From Bacillota bacterium (lineage in GTDB: Bacteria; Chloroflexota; Dormibacteria; Dormibacterales; Dormibacteraceae): DNA of 35,835 bases. Below, piece by piece: positions 15,263-24,526 of this stretch (its first letter is position 1; each line of letters starts with the position of its first letter). The translations under genes and the position numbers were made by a program. The notes below the pieces were generated by a model that did no database searches, was not told where the DNA came from, and was given only the letters and a program-made list of their open reading frames with translations. The stretch spans positions 1-35,835 of the forward strand of contig JAJPKS010000192.1 of the NCBI GenBank assembly GCA_021323605.1, written 5' to 3'.

Positions 15263-16063
15263 ATGGGCGAGCTGGTCGACGTGGTCCGCGAGGGGGCGGT
15301 GGCCCGGGTGGTCATGCACCGGGGAGGCAACAACGCGATCGCCCCGGATCTCACCGAGGAGCTGGAGGCCGCCTTCTCGGAGCTGGGCGCCGACCCCGGC
15401 TGCCGGGTGGTGGTCCTGCAGAGCGCGTACGAGCGGTACTTCAGCGTCGGGGCCGACCTGACCGGCGTGGGCGGGCTGGACCGCTCCGCGCCCGACGCCG
15501 AGGAGCGGATCGTGGAGATGGTGCGACGGACCGCCCGCGGCTTCCAGGCCGTGGCCTCCTGCCCCCGGCCGGTGATCGCCCGGATCAACGGCCATGCCCT
15601 GGGCGGCGGCTGCGAGCTGGCGCTCTGCTGCGACTACCGGGTGATGGTGGAGGATGGCCGCTCCCGTATCGGCCAGACCGAGGTCGGGCTCGGGATCATG
15701 CCCGGCGGGGGCGGCACCCAGCGGCTGGTGCGCCTGCTCGGCCGGGCGAAGGCGCTCCCCCTGCTCTACGAGGGCACCCGGCTCGGGGGGCGCGAGGCGG
15801 AGGCGATCGGGCTGGTCTGGCGGGCGGTGGCGCCGGAGGAACTCGATCGGACGGTGGACGAGCTCGCCGGACGGCTCGCGAAGGCGGCCACGCTGGCCAT
15901 CGCCCTGATCAAAGACGCCGTCGACCGCGGCCAGGACCTGCCCCTCGGGGAGGCGCTGGAGATCGAGGCCCGCAACTTCGCCCGGGCCGCGCTCAGCGAG
16001 GACGCGGTGACGGGGGTGGTGGCCTTCTTCCAGAAGACCCAGCCCGAGTTCAAGGGACGCTGA
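15263..16063 (+). CDS. Enoyl-CoA hydratase/isomerase (crotonase) family protein
   Basis: 266 residues. Crotonase fold with the first oxyanion-hole element in YFSVGADLTGVG and the second in INGHALGGGCELAL, followed by QTEVGLGIMPGGGGTQRLVRL, which carries the catalytic-loop Glu of hydratases. The C-terminal region (AIALIKDAVDRG...ARNFARAALSEDAVTGVVAFF) is the usual trimerisation part. It acts on enoyl-CoA in beta-oxidation or related degradation. With the SDR 3 nt upstream and the MaoC pair before that, it fits an acyl-CoA module. A hairpin follows the stop. Confidence 0.88.
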   Translation: MGELVDVVREGAVARVVMHRGGNNAIAPDLTEELEAAFSELGADPGCRVVVLQSAYERYFSVGADLTGVGGLDRSAPDAEERIVEMVRRTARGFQAVASCPRPVIARINGHALGGGCELALCCDYRVMVEDGRSRIGQTEVGLGIMPGGGGTQRLVRLLGRAKALPLLYEGTRLGGREAEAIGLVWRAVAPEELDRTVDELAGRLAKAATLAIALIKDAVDRGQDLPLGEALEIEARNFARAALSEDAVTGVVAFFQKTQPEFKGR

Positions 16064-16065
16064 GC

Positions 16066-16085
16066 GCCGGGGACCGGCCCCCGGC
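16066..16085. terminator. Hairpin between convergent genes
   Basis: GCCGGGG (16066-16072) pairs with CCCCGGC (16079-16085), loop 6 nt. An alternative stem CCGGCAGCTGCCGG overlaps. It lies between the crotonase stop and the convergent ATPase stop. Confidence 0.45.
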
Positions 16086-16113
16086 AGCTGCCGGCCCGGA
16101 CCTGGGCGATGGG

Positions 16114-17577
16114 TCAGTCGCCGGTGTAGAGCCGCTCCAGGTCGACGAGCTGGACCTCGGCCGAGCCTCGGGCCTCCGAGATCAGCTCCGGGGTGAAGCC
16201 CGACCGGCTGAAGAGGAGCAGCCTGGTGCCGGACGGCGACCGGCGTGGGCCGAGCAGATCGCGGAGGTGACGGAGGCGCTCCAGCTCGGATGGACCCACC
16301 GCTTGCGGACGCCACTTCGCCTCGCCCAGTGCGAGCGCCCGGTCACCATCCGTGACCAGCACGTCGATCTCATGGCGGCGGCGATGGGAGGGGCAGTCGA
16401 TCTCCGTGCTCCCGACCAGCCGGGGTGTCCCCCCCAGCGTCGCCGGTGTCGCGTGGAGCATGGTCCACTCCCTGGCCAGCTCCTCGAAGTGGGGACCGTA
16501 GATGAGGCTTGAAACCGTGTCCGCACAGCCGGCCCACACCCGCTGGCCGTCGCGACGTACCAAACGTGCCTCGTTGGGCGCGATCACGAGCTGGTGGAAG
16601 CGCAGCATGGGCTCGCAGATGTGGTAGATCGTCCTGGTCGGGCGGAGCGGGTCACGGCGGCGTTGGATCAGACGCATCTCCTCGAGCAGGGTGAGTGGAT
16701 GGCTGAGCGCGCTCTCCTTGCGTCCCAGCGCCAGCGCGATCTGCGTCCGCCGGCGGCTCCCTGACGCGATCGCCGCGAGCACCGAGAAGTAGAGCGACAG
16801 CTCGCTGATCTCCGGTTCCTCGGCGATCAGGGTGCGCCCTTCGCGAAAGAAGGCGCTGGAGGGATTCAGCAGGTGCCGGACCACCCAGGGGTCCAGATCG
16901 GCGGACGTGGCCGGCAGGTCGCCCAGGCAGAAGTCCCGGTAGGCGGGCGTTCCCCCGACCAGGGCGTGGAGGCGGAAGGCAAGGTCGAGGTCGGAGTCGA
17001 CGCCCCAGAAGGAGGCCGATTCGCGAAAGCCGAAGGGATGGATCACGATCTCGCAGCTCGCCCGTCCGCGCAGGGCGGCGGTCCCGCTCAGGAGACGACC
17101 CATCACCGCGAACGCGCTCCCGCACAGCACCAGCCTCGTCCGGGAGTGAGTCCGGGCACGCCCTCTCGGGCTGAGGGCACGCTGGACGAGGGATGGAATC
17201 TCGGGCGCGGTCCTGATCAGATAGGGCAACTCGTCCAAGATCACCGGCAGCGGGCGGCCGTCCTCTCCCAGGGCGAGGAGCGCTTCCAGGGCCTGCTCCC
17301 AGTCGGCGAAGGCAACTGGCGCCCCCAGCCCGCGGAAGGCCGCGTACGCTCGGCCGAGCGCGGCCAGGTTCTGCGTTGACGACTGCTCCAGGCCGGTAAA
17401 CATGAAGCCGCCGGTGGCCTCGGCGAGCAGCTCCAGCATCAGCGTCTTGCCCTGCCGGCGCCGCCCGTAGAGGACCGCCAGCGTCGCCCCCACCGAGGCG
17501 TCACTCGTGAACCGGGCCAGTTCCATCCACTCCGCCTCGCGGTCGAACAGGGCCGCCGGCCGGGGCAGTACATCCAT
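16114..17577 (-). CDS. AAA ATPase with C-terminal DUF234 / PD-(D/E)XK-like domain
   Basis: 487 residues. Walker A GRRRQGKT (38-45, Lys44) and Walker B PVILDELPYL (Asp115, Glu116) define the archaeal-type ATPase domain. A winged-helix-like segment (SRRRTQIALALGRKESALSHPLTLL) follows, then the DUF234 region (RFHQLVIAPNEARL...YGPHFEELARE). The end contains EIDVLV...GEAKW (Asp405, Glu419, Lys421), the spacing of a PD-(D/E)XK nuclease site. The biological role of this family is unknown. Start ATG 17577 has a minus-strand -10-like CATAAC ending 7 nt upstream; a longer in-frame reading to 17778 would include low-quality sequence. The upstream flank is AT-richer than the region, a possible sign of transfer. 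Confidence 0.82.
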   Translation of the reverse strand: MDVLPRPAALFDREAEWMELARFTSDASVGATLAVLYGRRRQGKTLMLELLAEATGGFMFTGLEQSSTQNLAALGRAYAAFRGLGAPVAFADWEQALEALLALGEDGRPLPVILDELPYLIRTAPEIPSLVQRALSPRGRARTHSRTRLVLCGSAFAVMGRLLSGTAALRGRASCEIVIHPFGFRESASFWGVDSDLDLAFRLHALVGGTPAYRDFCLGDLPATSADLDPWVVRHLLNPSSAFFREGRTLIAEEPEISELSLYFSVLAAIASGSRRRTQIALALGRKESALSHPLTLLEEMRLIQRRRDPLRPTRTIYHICEPMLRFHQLVIAPNEARLVRRDGQRVWAGCADTVSSLIYGPHFEELAREWTMLHATPATLGGTPRLVGSTEIDCPSHRRRHEIDVLVTDGDRALALGEAKWRPQAVGPSELERLRHLRDLLGPRRSPSGTRLLLFSRSGFTPELISEARGSAEVQLVDLERLYTGD

Positions 17578-17584
17578 GAATCGA

Positions 17585-17595
17585 GTTATGGTAAC
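17585..17595. promoter_or_regulatory. Palindrome GTTA-TGG-TAAC over the ATPase promoter
   Basis: A perfect 4-bp inverted repeat with a 3-nt spacer overlaps the minus-strand -10-like CATAAC (17585-17590), 7 nt from ATG 17577. It could be an autoregulatory operator or simply the promoter. Confidence 0.35.
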
Positions 17596-17907
17596 TGCAT
17601 TTATCCATTCTCTTCCCGCCCATTGGGTTCTATCCGGCCGGACCCGTCCGCTCTCCTGAGTCCGGCGGCCTGTGGATGTCCTCCGCCCGAAGAGGTAAGC
17701 GCGGGCAGCGGGCGTTGGCCGGCCCGACCCGTGACATGGGAGCGGGTGGGGGTGCGAGCGTTCGAGCCACGGGAGCAAGCGGCGATCGCCCGGCGTGGCG
17801 ATGGCCGCCGACGCGGTTCGAGAGGTGTCGCTGCCGGTCCGTCCTCCCCCGCTCGATCCGGCCGTTTCCTCACCATCCGACCGTCCTGGCGTATCGCGGG
17901 AGGGGTC

Positions 17908-18135
17908 GTGGTCGCGGACTACATCTCGACCTCGTTCCTGGCCGGCCAGCAGCGGGCGCTGCCCGCCTTCGCGGTGGGGTTGCCGCCCGGCCCGGGAGCC
18001 GCCTTCGAGGAGCTCACCTTCAGCGCCCTCGAGGAGGTGCGGGGTGGGTTGCGCCGGATGGGTGGCGATCCCGTTCTCACCCCGACCGGGGCCGGGGCGA
18101 GCGCTGATCTGGGGGAGGTGCCCACCGCCTTCTGA
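17908..18135 (+). pseudogene. Probable remnant of a sialidase/BNR-like secreted protein
   Basis: The frame ending at 18135 encodes about 75 residues that look like a real protein end: VADYISTSFLAGQQ, RALPAFAVGLPPGPG, AFEELTFSALEEV. The GDYISTSF...PVFAVA...F pattern recalls the last blades of exo-alpha-sialidase/BNR-type proteins, from memory only. Upstream in the same frame the sequence loses coding character, and no signal peptide or blade repeats are present. A truncated remnant is therefore likelier than an intact small gene. GTG 17908 has GGGAGGGG only 2 nt upstream. A strong hairpin follows the stop. The rest of 17578-17907 holds nothing I recognise. Confidence 0.35.
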
Positions 18136-18142
18136 CGCCTGG

Positions 18143-18174
18143 GGCCGGCGGGGCTGGTCCGTCCCCCGCCGGCC
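18143..18174. terminator. Perfect 11-bp hairpin
   Basis: GGCCGGCGGGG (18143-18153) pairs perfectly with CCCCGCCGGCC (18164-18174), loop 10 nt. It sits between the remnant's stop and the end of the convergent cinA-like gene, so it may serve both strands. Confidence 0.6.
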
Positions 18175-18177
18175 ACC

Positions 18178-18957
18178 TCAGGTGACCGGCTCCAGGCCCA
18201 TGGTCGCCGCCCAGCGTCGGACCAGGGCCATCGCCTCCAGGACCTGCTTTTCGCTCTCGCCGGAGAACCGGATCACCAGCTCCTGGGAGACGGACTGCGG
18301 GTAGGAGCCCACCGAGACCTGGGGGTGCGACTCCTCGAGCTGGCGCATGACCGGGTAGAACCGGGATTCCATGGCCTGGAGGAAGCGCAGCTCCCGGACC
18401 ACCGGAGCCGCCCGTCCGCCCAGGAACCGGGGCGCCAGCTCCTCGGTGAAGATCCCCCGCAACTCCGCCGGGACGCCGGGGAGCACGAACAGACGCCGGT
18501 GCCCTACCTGGTACATCAGGCCCGGGGCCAGTCCGCGACGGTTGTGGAAGACGTGGTCGGGATGGGCCGGGATCCGGGCCATCCGGCGGTGGCCCTCCGA
18601 GATCTCCGGTGTGTCGACGAGCCCGGCTTCATGCAGCAGGCGCACCCGGCGCTCGATCCGCTCCATCGCCGGCGACCACAGGACCGTCTCCCGGCCGAGC
18701 GCGTGGGCCACTGCCTCCAGCGTGCGGTCGTCCGGCGTCGGGCCCAGCCCGCCGCAGCAGAAGACGTCCTCGGTCTCGGGATCGGATAGATCCCTTCGCA
18801 CCTGTCCGGAGATGTCCTCGAGCCGGTCGCGGACCACGGTGATGCGACGGAGGGGGCGGCCGGCCAGCCGCAACCGCTCGGCGAGCCAGTGCGAGTTGGT
18901 GTCCAGGGTGAAGCCGGCGAGCAGCTCGTCTCCGATCGTGATCAGGGATGTGGCCAC
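18178..18957 (-). CDS. CinA-type molybdopterin-binding-domain protein (short form)
   Basis: 259 residues. N-terminal MoaB/MogA-like domain with ITIGDELLAGFTLDTNSHWL and the FCCGGLGPTPDDRTLEAV signature of CinA, followed by LFVLPGVPAELRGIF and a C-terminal extension with RFSGESEKQVLEA. CinA N-terminal domains hydrolyse ADP-ribose and NAD-cycle products. The C-terminal nicotinamide-nucleotide amidase domain of full CinA is absent, so this is the short stand-alone form. Start GTG 18957 is fixed by a minus-strand TATAAC ending exactly 6 nt upstream; the longer in-frame reading would include that box. Confidence 0.85.
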   Translation of the reverse strand: MATSLITIGDELLAGFTLDTNSHWLAERLRLAGRPLRRITVVRDRLEDISGQVRRDLSDPETEDVFCCGGLGPTPDDRTLEAVAHALGRETVLWSPAMERIERRVRLLHEAGLVDTPEISEGHRRMARIPAHPDHVFHNRRGLAPGLMYQVGHRRLFVLPGVPAELRGIFTEELAPRFLGGRAAPVVRELRFLQAMESRFYPVMRQLEESHPQVSVGSYPQSVSQELVIRFSGESEKQVLEAMALVRRWAATMGLEPVT

Positions 18958-18963
18958 GGAGCG

Positions 18964-18969
18964 GTTATA
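18964..18969 (-). promoter_or_regulatory. Leaderless -10 box TATAAC
   Basis: Minus-strand TATAAC, 5 of 6 bases matching TATAAT, ends 6 nt before GTG 18957. No good -35. Confidence 0.55.
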
Positions 18970-19239
18970 GCAGCGCCGGCGGGTCACGATTGACGCGGCG
19001 GACGGCCATCACGGTAGGCAGTTGCGGCCATGTGTCGGCTAAGCTATCGATCGGCAATCAGAGCCTCGACGGCTCCGGGCACCGGTGCGTGCGGGACGGT
19101 GTGGCACCGCCTCCAGCTCGGAGGTCACGACCTCGCGCCCGCCGGCCCTCTGATGCCGAACGCTCCCAGCTGCGGCGGAAGGGCCGGCGGGGTCGATAGA
19201 GAGTTTCGATAGCGACAAGGGAACAGAGGGTATGGATTG
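18970..19239 (+). other. Structured leader region upstream of the pyrophosphatase gene
   Basis: About 270 nt with no gene. TTGACG (18990-18995) and a TAAGCT box (19040-19045) are candidate promoter elements, not at ideal spacing to each other. Between 19075 and 19150 several short self-complementary elements occur (GCACCGGTGC, CGGTG-tgg-CACCG, AGGT-cacg-ACCT). This suggests a folded 5' leader; it matches no riboswitch class I know. AGAGGG (19225-19230) is the ribosome site for ATG 19240. Confidence 0.4.
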
Positions 19240-21267
<2,028 letters not shown>

Positions 21268-21291
21268 GCCCGGCCGGCGTCCCCTCCGGGC
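21268..21291 (+). terminator. Hairpin after hppA
   Basis: GCCCGG (21268-21273) pairs with CCGGGC (21286-21291), loop 12 nt, immediately after the hppA stop. There is no U-tract. Confidence 0.4.
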
Positions 21292-21389
21292 GGCGTGGGA
21301 GGCGGGGCGACGGAGGGCGGCGCGGCCTTCCGTCGTCGGCCCCCGAGCCCCGCGGCGGCCCCGGCCTCGTGGTGGGCCGGCCCCGGCGG

Positions 21390-21395
21390 TAGTCT
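21390..21395 (+). promoter_or_regulatory. Leaderless -10 box TAGTCT
   Basis: TAGTCT followed by 6 nt and ATG 21402; no ribosome site and no clear -35. Confidence 0.5.
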
Positions 21396-21401
21396 GTGTC
21401 C

Positions 21402-21743
21402 ATGGACGAGTACGCCACGGAGATCGACGAGCTCCAGGCGCAGGTCGACGCCCTGGTCGAGGCGGAGGGCGACGAGCGGGAGATCGCGGAGCTGCAGATG
21501 CAGCTCCAGATCCTGCGTGCCCTCTACCAGCAGGCGCGGCGGCTCTTCGAGCTCGGGCAGCGATCCTCGGAGCTGCGTGAGAACCTGGCCCTCCGCGGCT
21601 ACGGCGACTGGACCTTCGACAACGTCTACGCTTTCGTGTACGAGACCTCGGTGGACATGCCGGTGGACCGGCACCACTCGTTCCTGGGCGAGATCCGGGA
21701 CACCGACTTCGCCCGCCTCCTGGCCGGCACCGGCGCCAGGTAG
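21402..21743 (+). CDS. Coiled-coil protein of unknown function (113 aa)
   Basis: 113 residues, very acidic. Residues 1-65 form a long amphipathic helix with heptad-like Leu/Ile spacing (IDELQAQVDALVEAEGDERE, IAELQMQLQILRALYQQARR), probably a coiled coil. The second half is shorter and mixed (GYGDWTFDNVYAFVYETSVDM, split in the fold, then RDTDFARLLAG). No signal peptide. I do not recognise the family. ATG 21402 is chosen because TAGTCT lies 6 nt upstream; GTG 21396 would be inside the expected promoter. Confidence 0.68.
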   Translation: MDEYATEIDELQAQVDALVEAEGDEREIAELQMQLQILRALYQQARRLFELGQRSSELRENLALRGYGDWTFDNVYAFVYETSVDMPVDRHHSFLGEIRDTDFARLLAGTGAR

Positions 21744-21804
21744 CCCCCGGCGCTCTCGCCGTTCCCGCACGTCCGGCGGGATCGCGGTTCCGCCCCCGCC
21801 TCAC

Positions 21805-21810
21805 TAGACT
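21805..21810 (+). promoter_or_regulatory. Leaderless -10 box TAGACT
   Basis: TAGACT, 6 nt, then ATG 21817. No ribosome site between. Confidence 0.55.
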
Positions 21811-21816
21811 TCGGGA

Positions 21817-23397
21817 ATGAGCAGCGTGAGGGCCTGGAGCGCCAGCGAGCTCCCCGCGCGGTACAACGTCGCCGTCGACCTGCTGGACGGCAACCTGGAA
21901 GCCGGTCGCGGCGGCCGGGTGGCGATTCGTACCTTCGAGGGGGCGCAGCTCACCTACGCCGAGGTGGCGGCGGCCGCCGCCCGCGCGGGCAACGCGCTGC
22001 GGGGGCTGGGGCTGGAGATCGAGAACCGCGTCCTGATGGCGGTGCTCGACGGCCCGGAGTTCGTGGCCACCTTCCTCGGGGCCATCCGCATGGGGGCGAT
22101 CCCGGTTCCCGTCAACACCAACCTGACCGCCGACGACTACGCCTTCCTGCTCGACGACAGCCGGGCGCGGGCGGCCGTGGTGTCGGCCCCGCTCGCCGAT
22201 CGCTTCCGGCAGGTCCGAGACGGACGCCGCTACCTCCGCCATCTGATCGTGGTGGGCGAGGCGGGGCCGGGCGAGCTGAGCTACGAGGAGATCACCTCGG
22301 CCGCGCCGGACACGCTCGAGCCGGCCGACACCTGCCCCGACGACATGTGCTTCTGGCTCTACAGCTCCGGCACCACCGGCATGCCCAAGGGGGTCGTCCA
22401 CCTCCAGCACGACATCCGGTACTGCATCGAGAACTACGCCCGGCCCGTGCTCGGGCTGGGCGAGACCGACGTCACCTTCTCGGTGGCCAAGCTCTACTTC
22501 GCGTACGGGCTGGGCAACGCCCTCTACTTTCCCTTCGGAGTGGGAGGATCGAGCGTCCTTCTGGCCGGGCCTCCGGTGCCGGCCACCGTCCTGGATCTGG
22601 TCCGCCGCTTCCGCCCCACCGTCTACTTCGGCGTCCCCACCAGCTACGCGGGCCTGCTCGCCGCCGGCGAGGATCTCTGGGCAGGGGCCGACTTCAGCTC
22701 GGTGCGGGCGTGCGTGAGCGCCGGGGAGCCGCTGGCCGGCTCCATCCTGGAGCGGTGGAGGGCGCGCACCGGGACGGTCATCCTGGACGGCATCGGCTCC
22801 ACCGAGATCTGCCACATCTTCATCTCCAACCGGCTCGGCGACGTCCGGCCGGACAGCAGCGGGCGGGTCGTGCCCGGCTACGAGGTGAGGATCGTCGACG
22901 AGCAGGGCCGCGAGGTGGGGCCGGGCGAGATCGGCCGTCTGCTGGTCAAGGGCGATTCGATCTGCGCCTTCTACTGGAACCGGCACGAGCGGACCCGGCA
23001 GACCATCATCGGGGAGTGGATCGACACCGGCGACCAGTACCTGCGGGACGCCGACGGCTACTACCACTACCAGGGACGCAGCGACGACATGATGAAGGTC
23101 TCCGGCATGTGGGTGAGCCCGTCGGAGGTCGAGGCGGCCATCAACACCCACGAGGCGGTGCTGGAGTGCGCGGTGGTGGGGATGGCCGACGAACGCCGGC
23201 TGGTGCGCACCACGGCCTTCGTCGTCCTCCAGCCGGGCCGGGAGAGGAGCCCCGGGCTCGCCGAGGAGCTGCGCGAGCACGTCCGCGGCCGCCTGGCCCA
23301 CTTCAAGTGCCCGCACGAGATCCGGTTCGTGAACGATCTGCCCAAGACGGCGACGGGCAAGATCCAGCGCTACCGGCTTCGCTCCGGGGGCGGCTGA
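21817..23397 (+). CDS. Benzoate-CoA ligase-like AMP-forming acyl-CoA synthetase
   Basis: 526 residues. The P-loop-like A3 motif is YSSGTTGMPKGVVH. GIGSTEICHIF is A5, and GEWIDTGDQYLRDADGYY with the hinge YQGRSDDMMKVSGMWVSP is A7/A8. The catalytic A10 Lys is in PKTATGKIQRYRL. The start ARYNVAVDLLD and the IENYARPVLGLGETDVTFSV stretch resemble benzoate-CoA ligases more than acetyl-CoA synthetases. It activates an organic acid with ATP and CoA; the acid itself is not determinable. Its own leaderless promoter precedes it. The elongation cluster begins just 26 nt after its stop. Confidence 0.85.
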   Translation: MSSVRAWSASELPARYNVAVDLLDGNLEAGRGGRVAIRTFEGAQLTYAEVAAAAARAGNALRGLGLEIENRVLMAVLDGPEFVATFLGAIRMGAIPVPVNTNLTADDYAFLLDDSRARAAVVSAPLADRFRQVRDGRRYLRHLIVVGEAGPGELSYEEITSAAPDTLEPADTCPDDMCFWLYSSGTTGMPKGVVHLQHDIRYCIENYARPVLGLGETDVTFSVAKLYFAYGLGNALYFPFGVGGSSVLLAGPPVPATVLDLVRRFRPTVYFGVPTSYAGLLAAGEDLWAGADFSSVRACVSAGEPLAGSILERWRARTGTVILDGIGSTEICHIFISNRLGDVRPDSSGRVVPGYEVRIVDEQGREVGPGEIGRLLVKGDSICAFYWNRHERTRQTIIGEWIDTGDQYLRDADGYYHYQGRSDDMMKVSGMWVSPSEVEAAINTHEAVLECAVVGMADERRLVRTTAFVVLQPGRERSPGLAEELREHVRGRLAHFKCPHEIRFVNDLPKTATGKIQRYRLRSGGG

Positions 23398-23423
23398 GCG
23401 GCCGGCGGGGCACACTACAGGGC

Positions 23424-23474
23424 ATGCCTGGATCGATCCGACGTCGAATCGCCCCGGGGGAGGAGGCCCGATGA
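23424..23474 (+). CDS. Possible 16-residue leader peptide overlapping the dehydrogenase start
   Basis: ATG 23424 opens a 16-codon ORF (MPGSIRRRIAPGEEAR) whose TGA overlaps the ATG of the next gene as ATGA. CACACT (23411-23416) ends 7 nt upstream, the same spacing as the other leaderless boxes here. A near-palindrome CGATCCGACGTCGAATCG lies inside. It has two Ile and four Arg codons and no Leu, so it is not a classical leucine attenuator. Translation of this ORF would couple to the dehydrogenase, which also has its own strong ribosome site. Confidence 0.35.
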   Translation: MPGSIRRRIAPGEEAR

Positions 23475-24502
23475 CGAAGCACGTGGCGGTGGTGCCCGGC
23501 GATCTGGCCGGGCGCGAGGTGGTGCCCGAGGCGGTGAAGGTGTTGCGGGCGCTCGGGCTCGGCTACGAGTTCGAGGAGTTCGAGGTGGGCGCGGCGCCGC
23601 TGCTGCGCGGGGAACCGGCCATGTCGGAGGAGACCTTCCGCCAGATCGCCGGGGCGGACGCGATCCTGTTCGGCGCCATCGGCGACCCCAGGGTGCCCGA
23701 CGTGGGCTACGCCGCCCAGGTCCTGCTCCGCATGCGCTTCGAGCTCGACCTCTACGCCAACCTGCGCCCGGCCCGGCTCTACGACGACCGCCTGAGCCCG
23801 CTCCGCGATCCCGAGCGACGCTCCGTCGACCTCCTGATCGTGCGCGAGAACACCGAGGGGCTCTACGTGGGGGCGGGCGGGCGCTTCCGGCGCGGCACCG
23901 AGCACGAGGTCGCGATCCAGGAGGACGTCAACACCTACCGGGGCGTGACCCGCATCCTGGAGTGCGGCTTCCGCCACGCCCGGCGCCGTCTCTGCATGGT
24001 CGACAAGTCGAACGCCGTGCACCACGCCGGCGGGCTCTGGCAGGAGCGCTGGGCGGAGCTGCGCGCCCGCCATCCCGAGATCGAGACCCGTCACCTCTAC
24101 GTGGACGCGGCGGCGCTGGAGCTGGTCCGCGACCCGACCCAGTTCGAGGTCATCGTCACCGGCAACCTGTTCGGCGACATCCTGAGCGACCTCACCGCCG
24201 CCCTGATCGGGGGCATGGGACTGGCCCCCAGCGCCAACCTCAACTTCGAGACCGGCCAGGGTCTGTTCGAGCCCGTGCACGGCAGCGCCCCCACCATCGC
24301 CGGCAAGGGGATCGTGAACCCGTTGGGCGCCATCCTGAGCGCCGGTATGATGGTCGCGCATCTGGGTGAAGGCGAGGCCGCGAAGAGGATCGAGGAGGCG
24401 GTGGCGGCCGCCATCCGGGCCGGGGAGTGCACTCGGGATCTGGGCGGGTCCCTCTCCACGGCCGAGGCGGGCGACGCGGTGGCAAGGCGGCTGGCCGACT
24501 GA
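23471..24502 (+). CDS. leuB: Isopropylmalate/isocitrate dehydrogenase family (LeuB-like)
   Basis: 343 residues. Beta-decarboxylating dehydrogenase: it oxidises a 2-hydroxy acid with NAD+ and releases CO2. The specificity helix reads VLLRMRFELDLYANLRP, with the LLxxR...LYANLRP pattern of isopropylmalate dehydrogenases. REnTEGLYVG-type residues follow (VRENTEGLYVGAGG). The Mg2+ and substrate residues lie in VTGNLFGDILSDLTAALIGG, and the nucleotide end in FEPVHGSAPTIAGKGIVNP. A homoisocitrate or tartrate-type substrate cannot be excluded. GGGGGAGGAGG lies 5 nt before ATG 23471. First large gene of the chain-elongation cluster. Confidence 0.85.
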   Translation: MTKHVAVVPGDLAGREVVPEAVKVLRALGLGYEFEEFEVGAAPLLRGEPAMSEETFRQIAGADAILFGAIGDPRVPDVGYAAQVLLRMRFELDLYANLRPARLYDDRLSPLRDPERRSVDLLIVRENTEGLYVGAGGRFRRGTEHEVAIQEDVNTYRGVTRILECGFRHARRRLCMVDKSNAVHHAGGLWQERWAELRARHPEIETRHLYVDAAALELVRDPTQFEVIVTGNLFGDILSDLTAALIGGMGLAPSANLNFETGQGLFEPVHGSAPTIAGKGIVNPLGAILSAGMMVAHLGEGEAAKRIEEAVAAAIRAGECTRDLGGSLSTAEAGDAVARRLAD

Positions 24503-24526
24503 CGTGCGCGGGAGGAGGTGGTGTCG

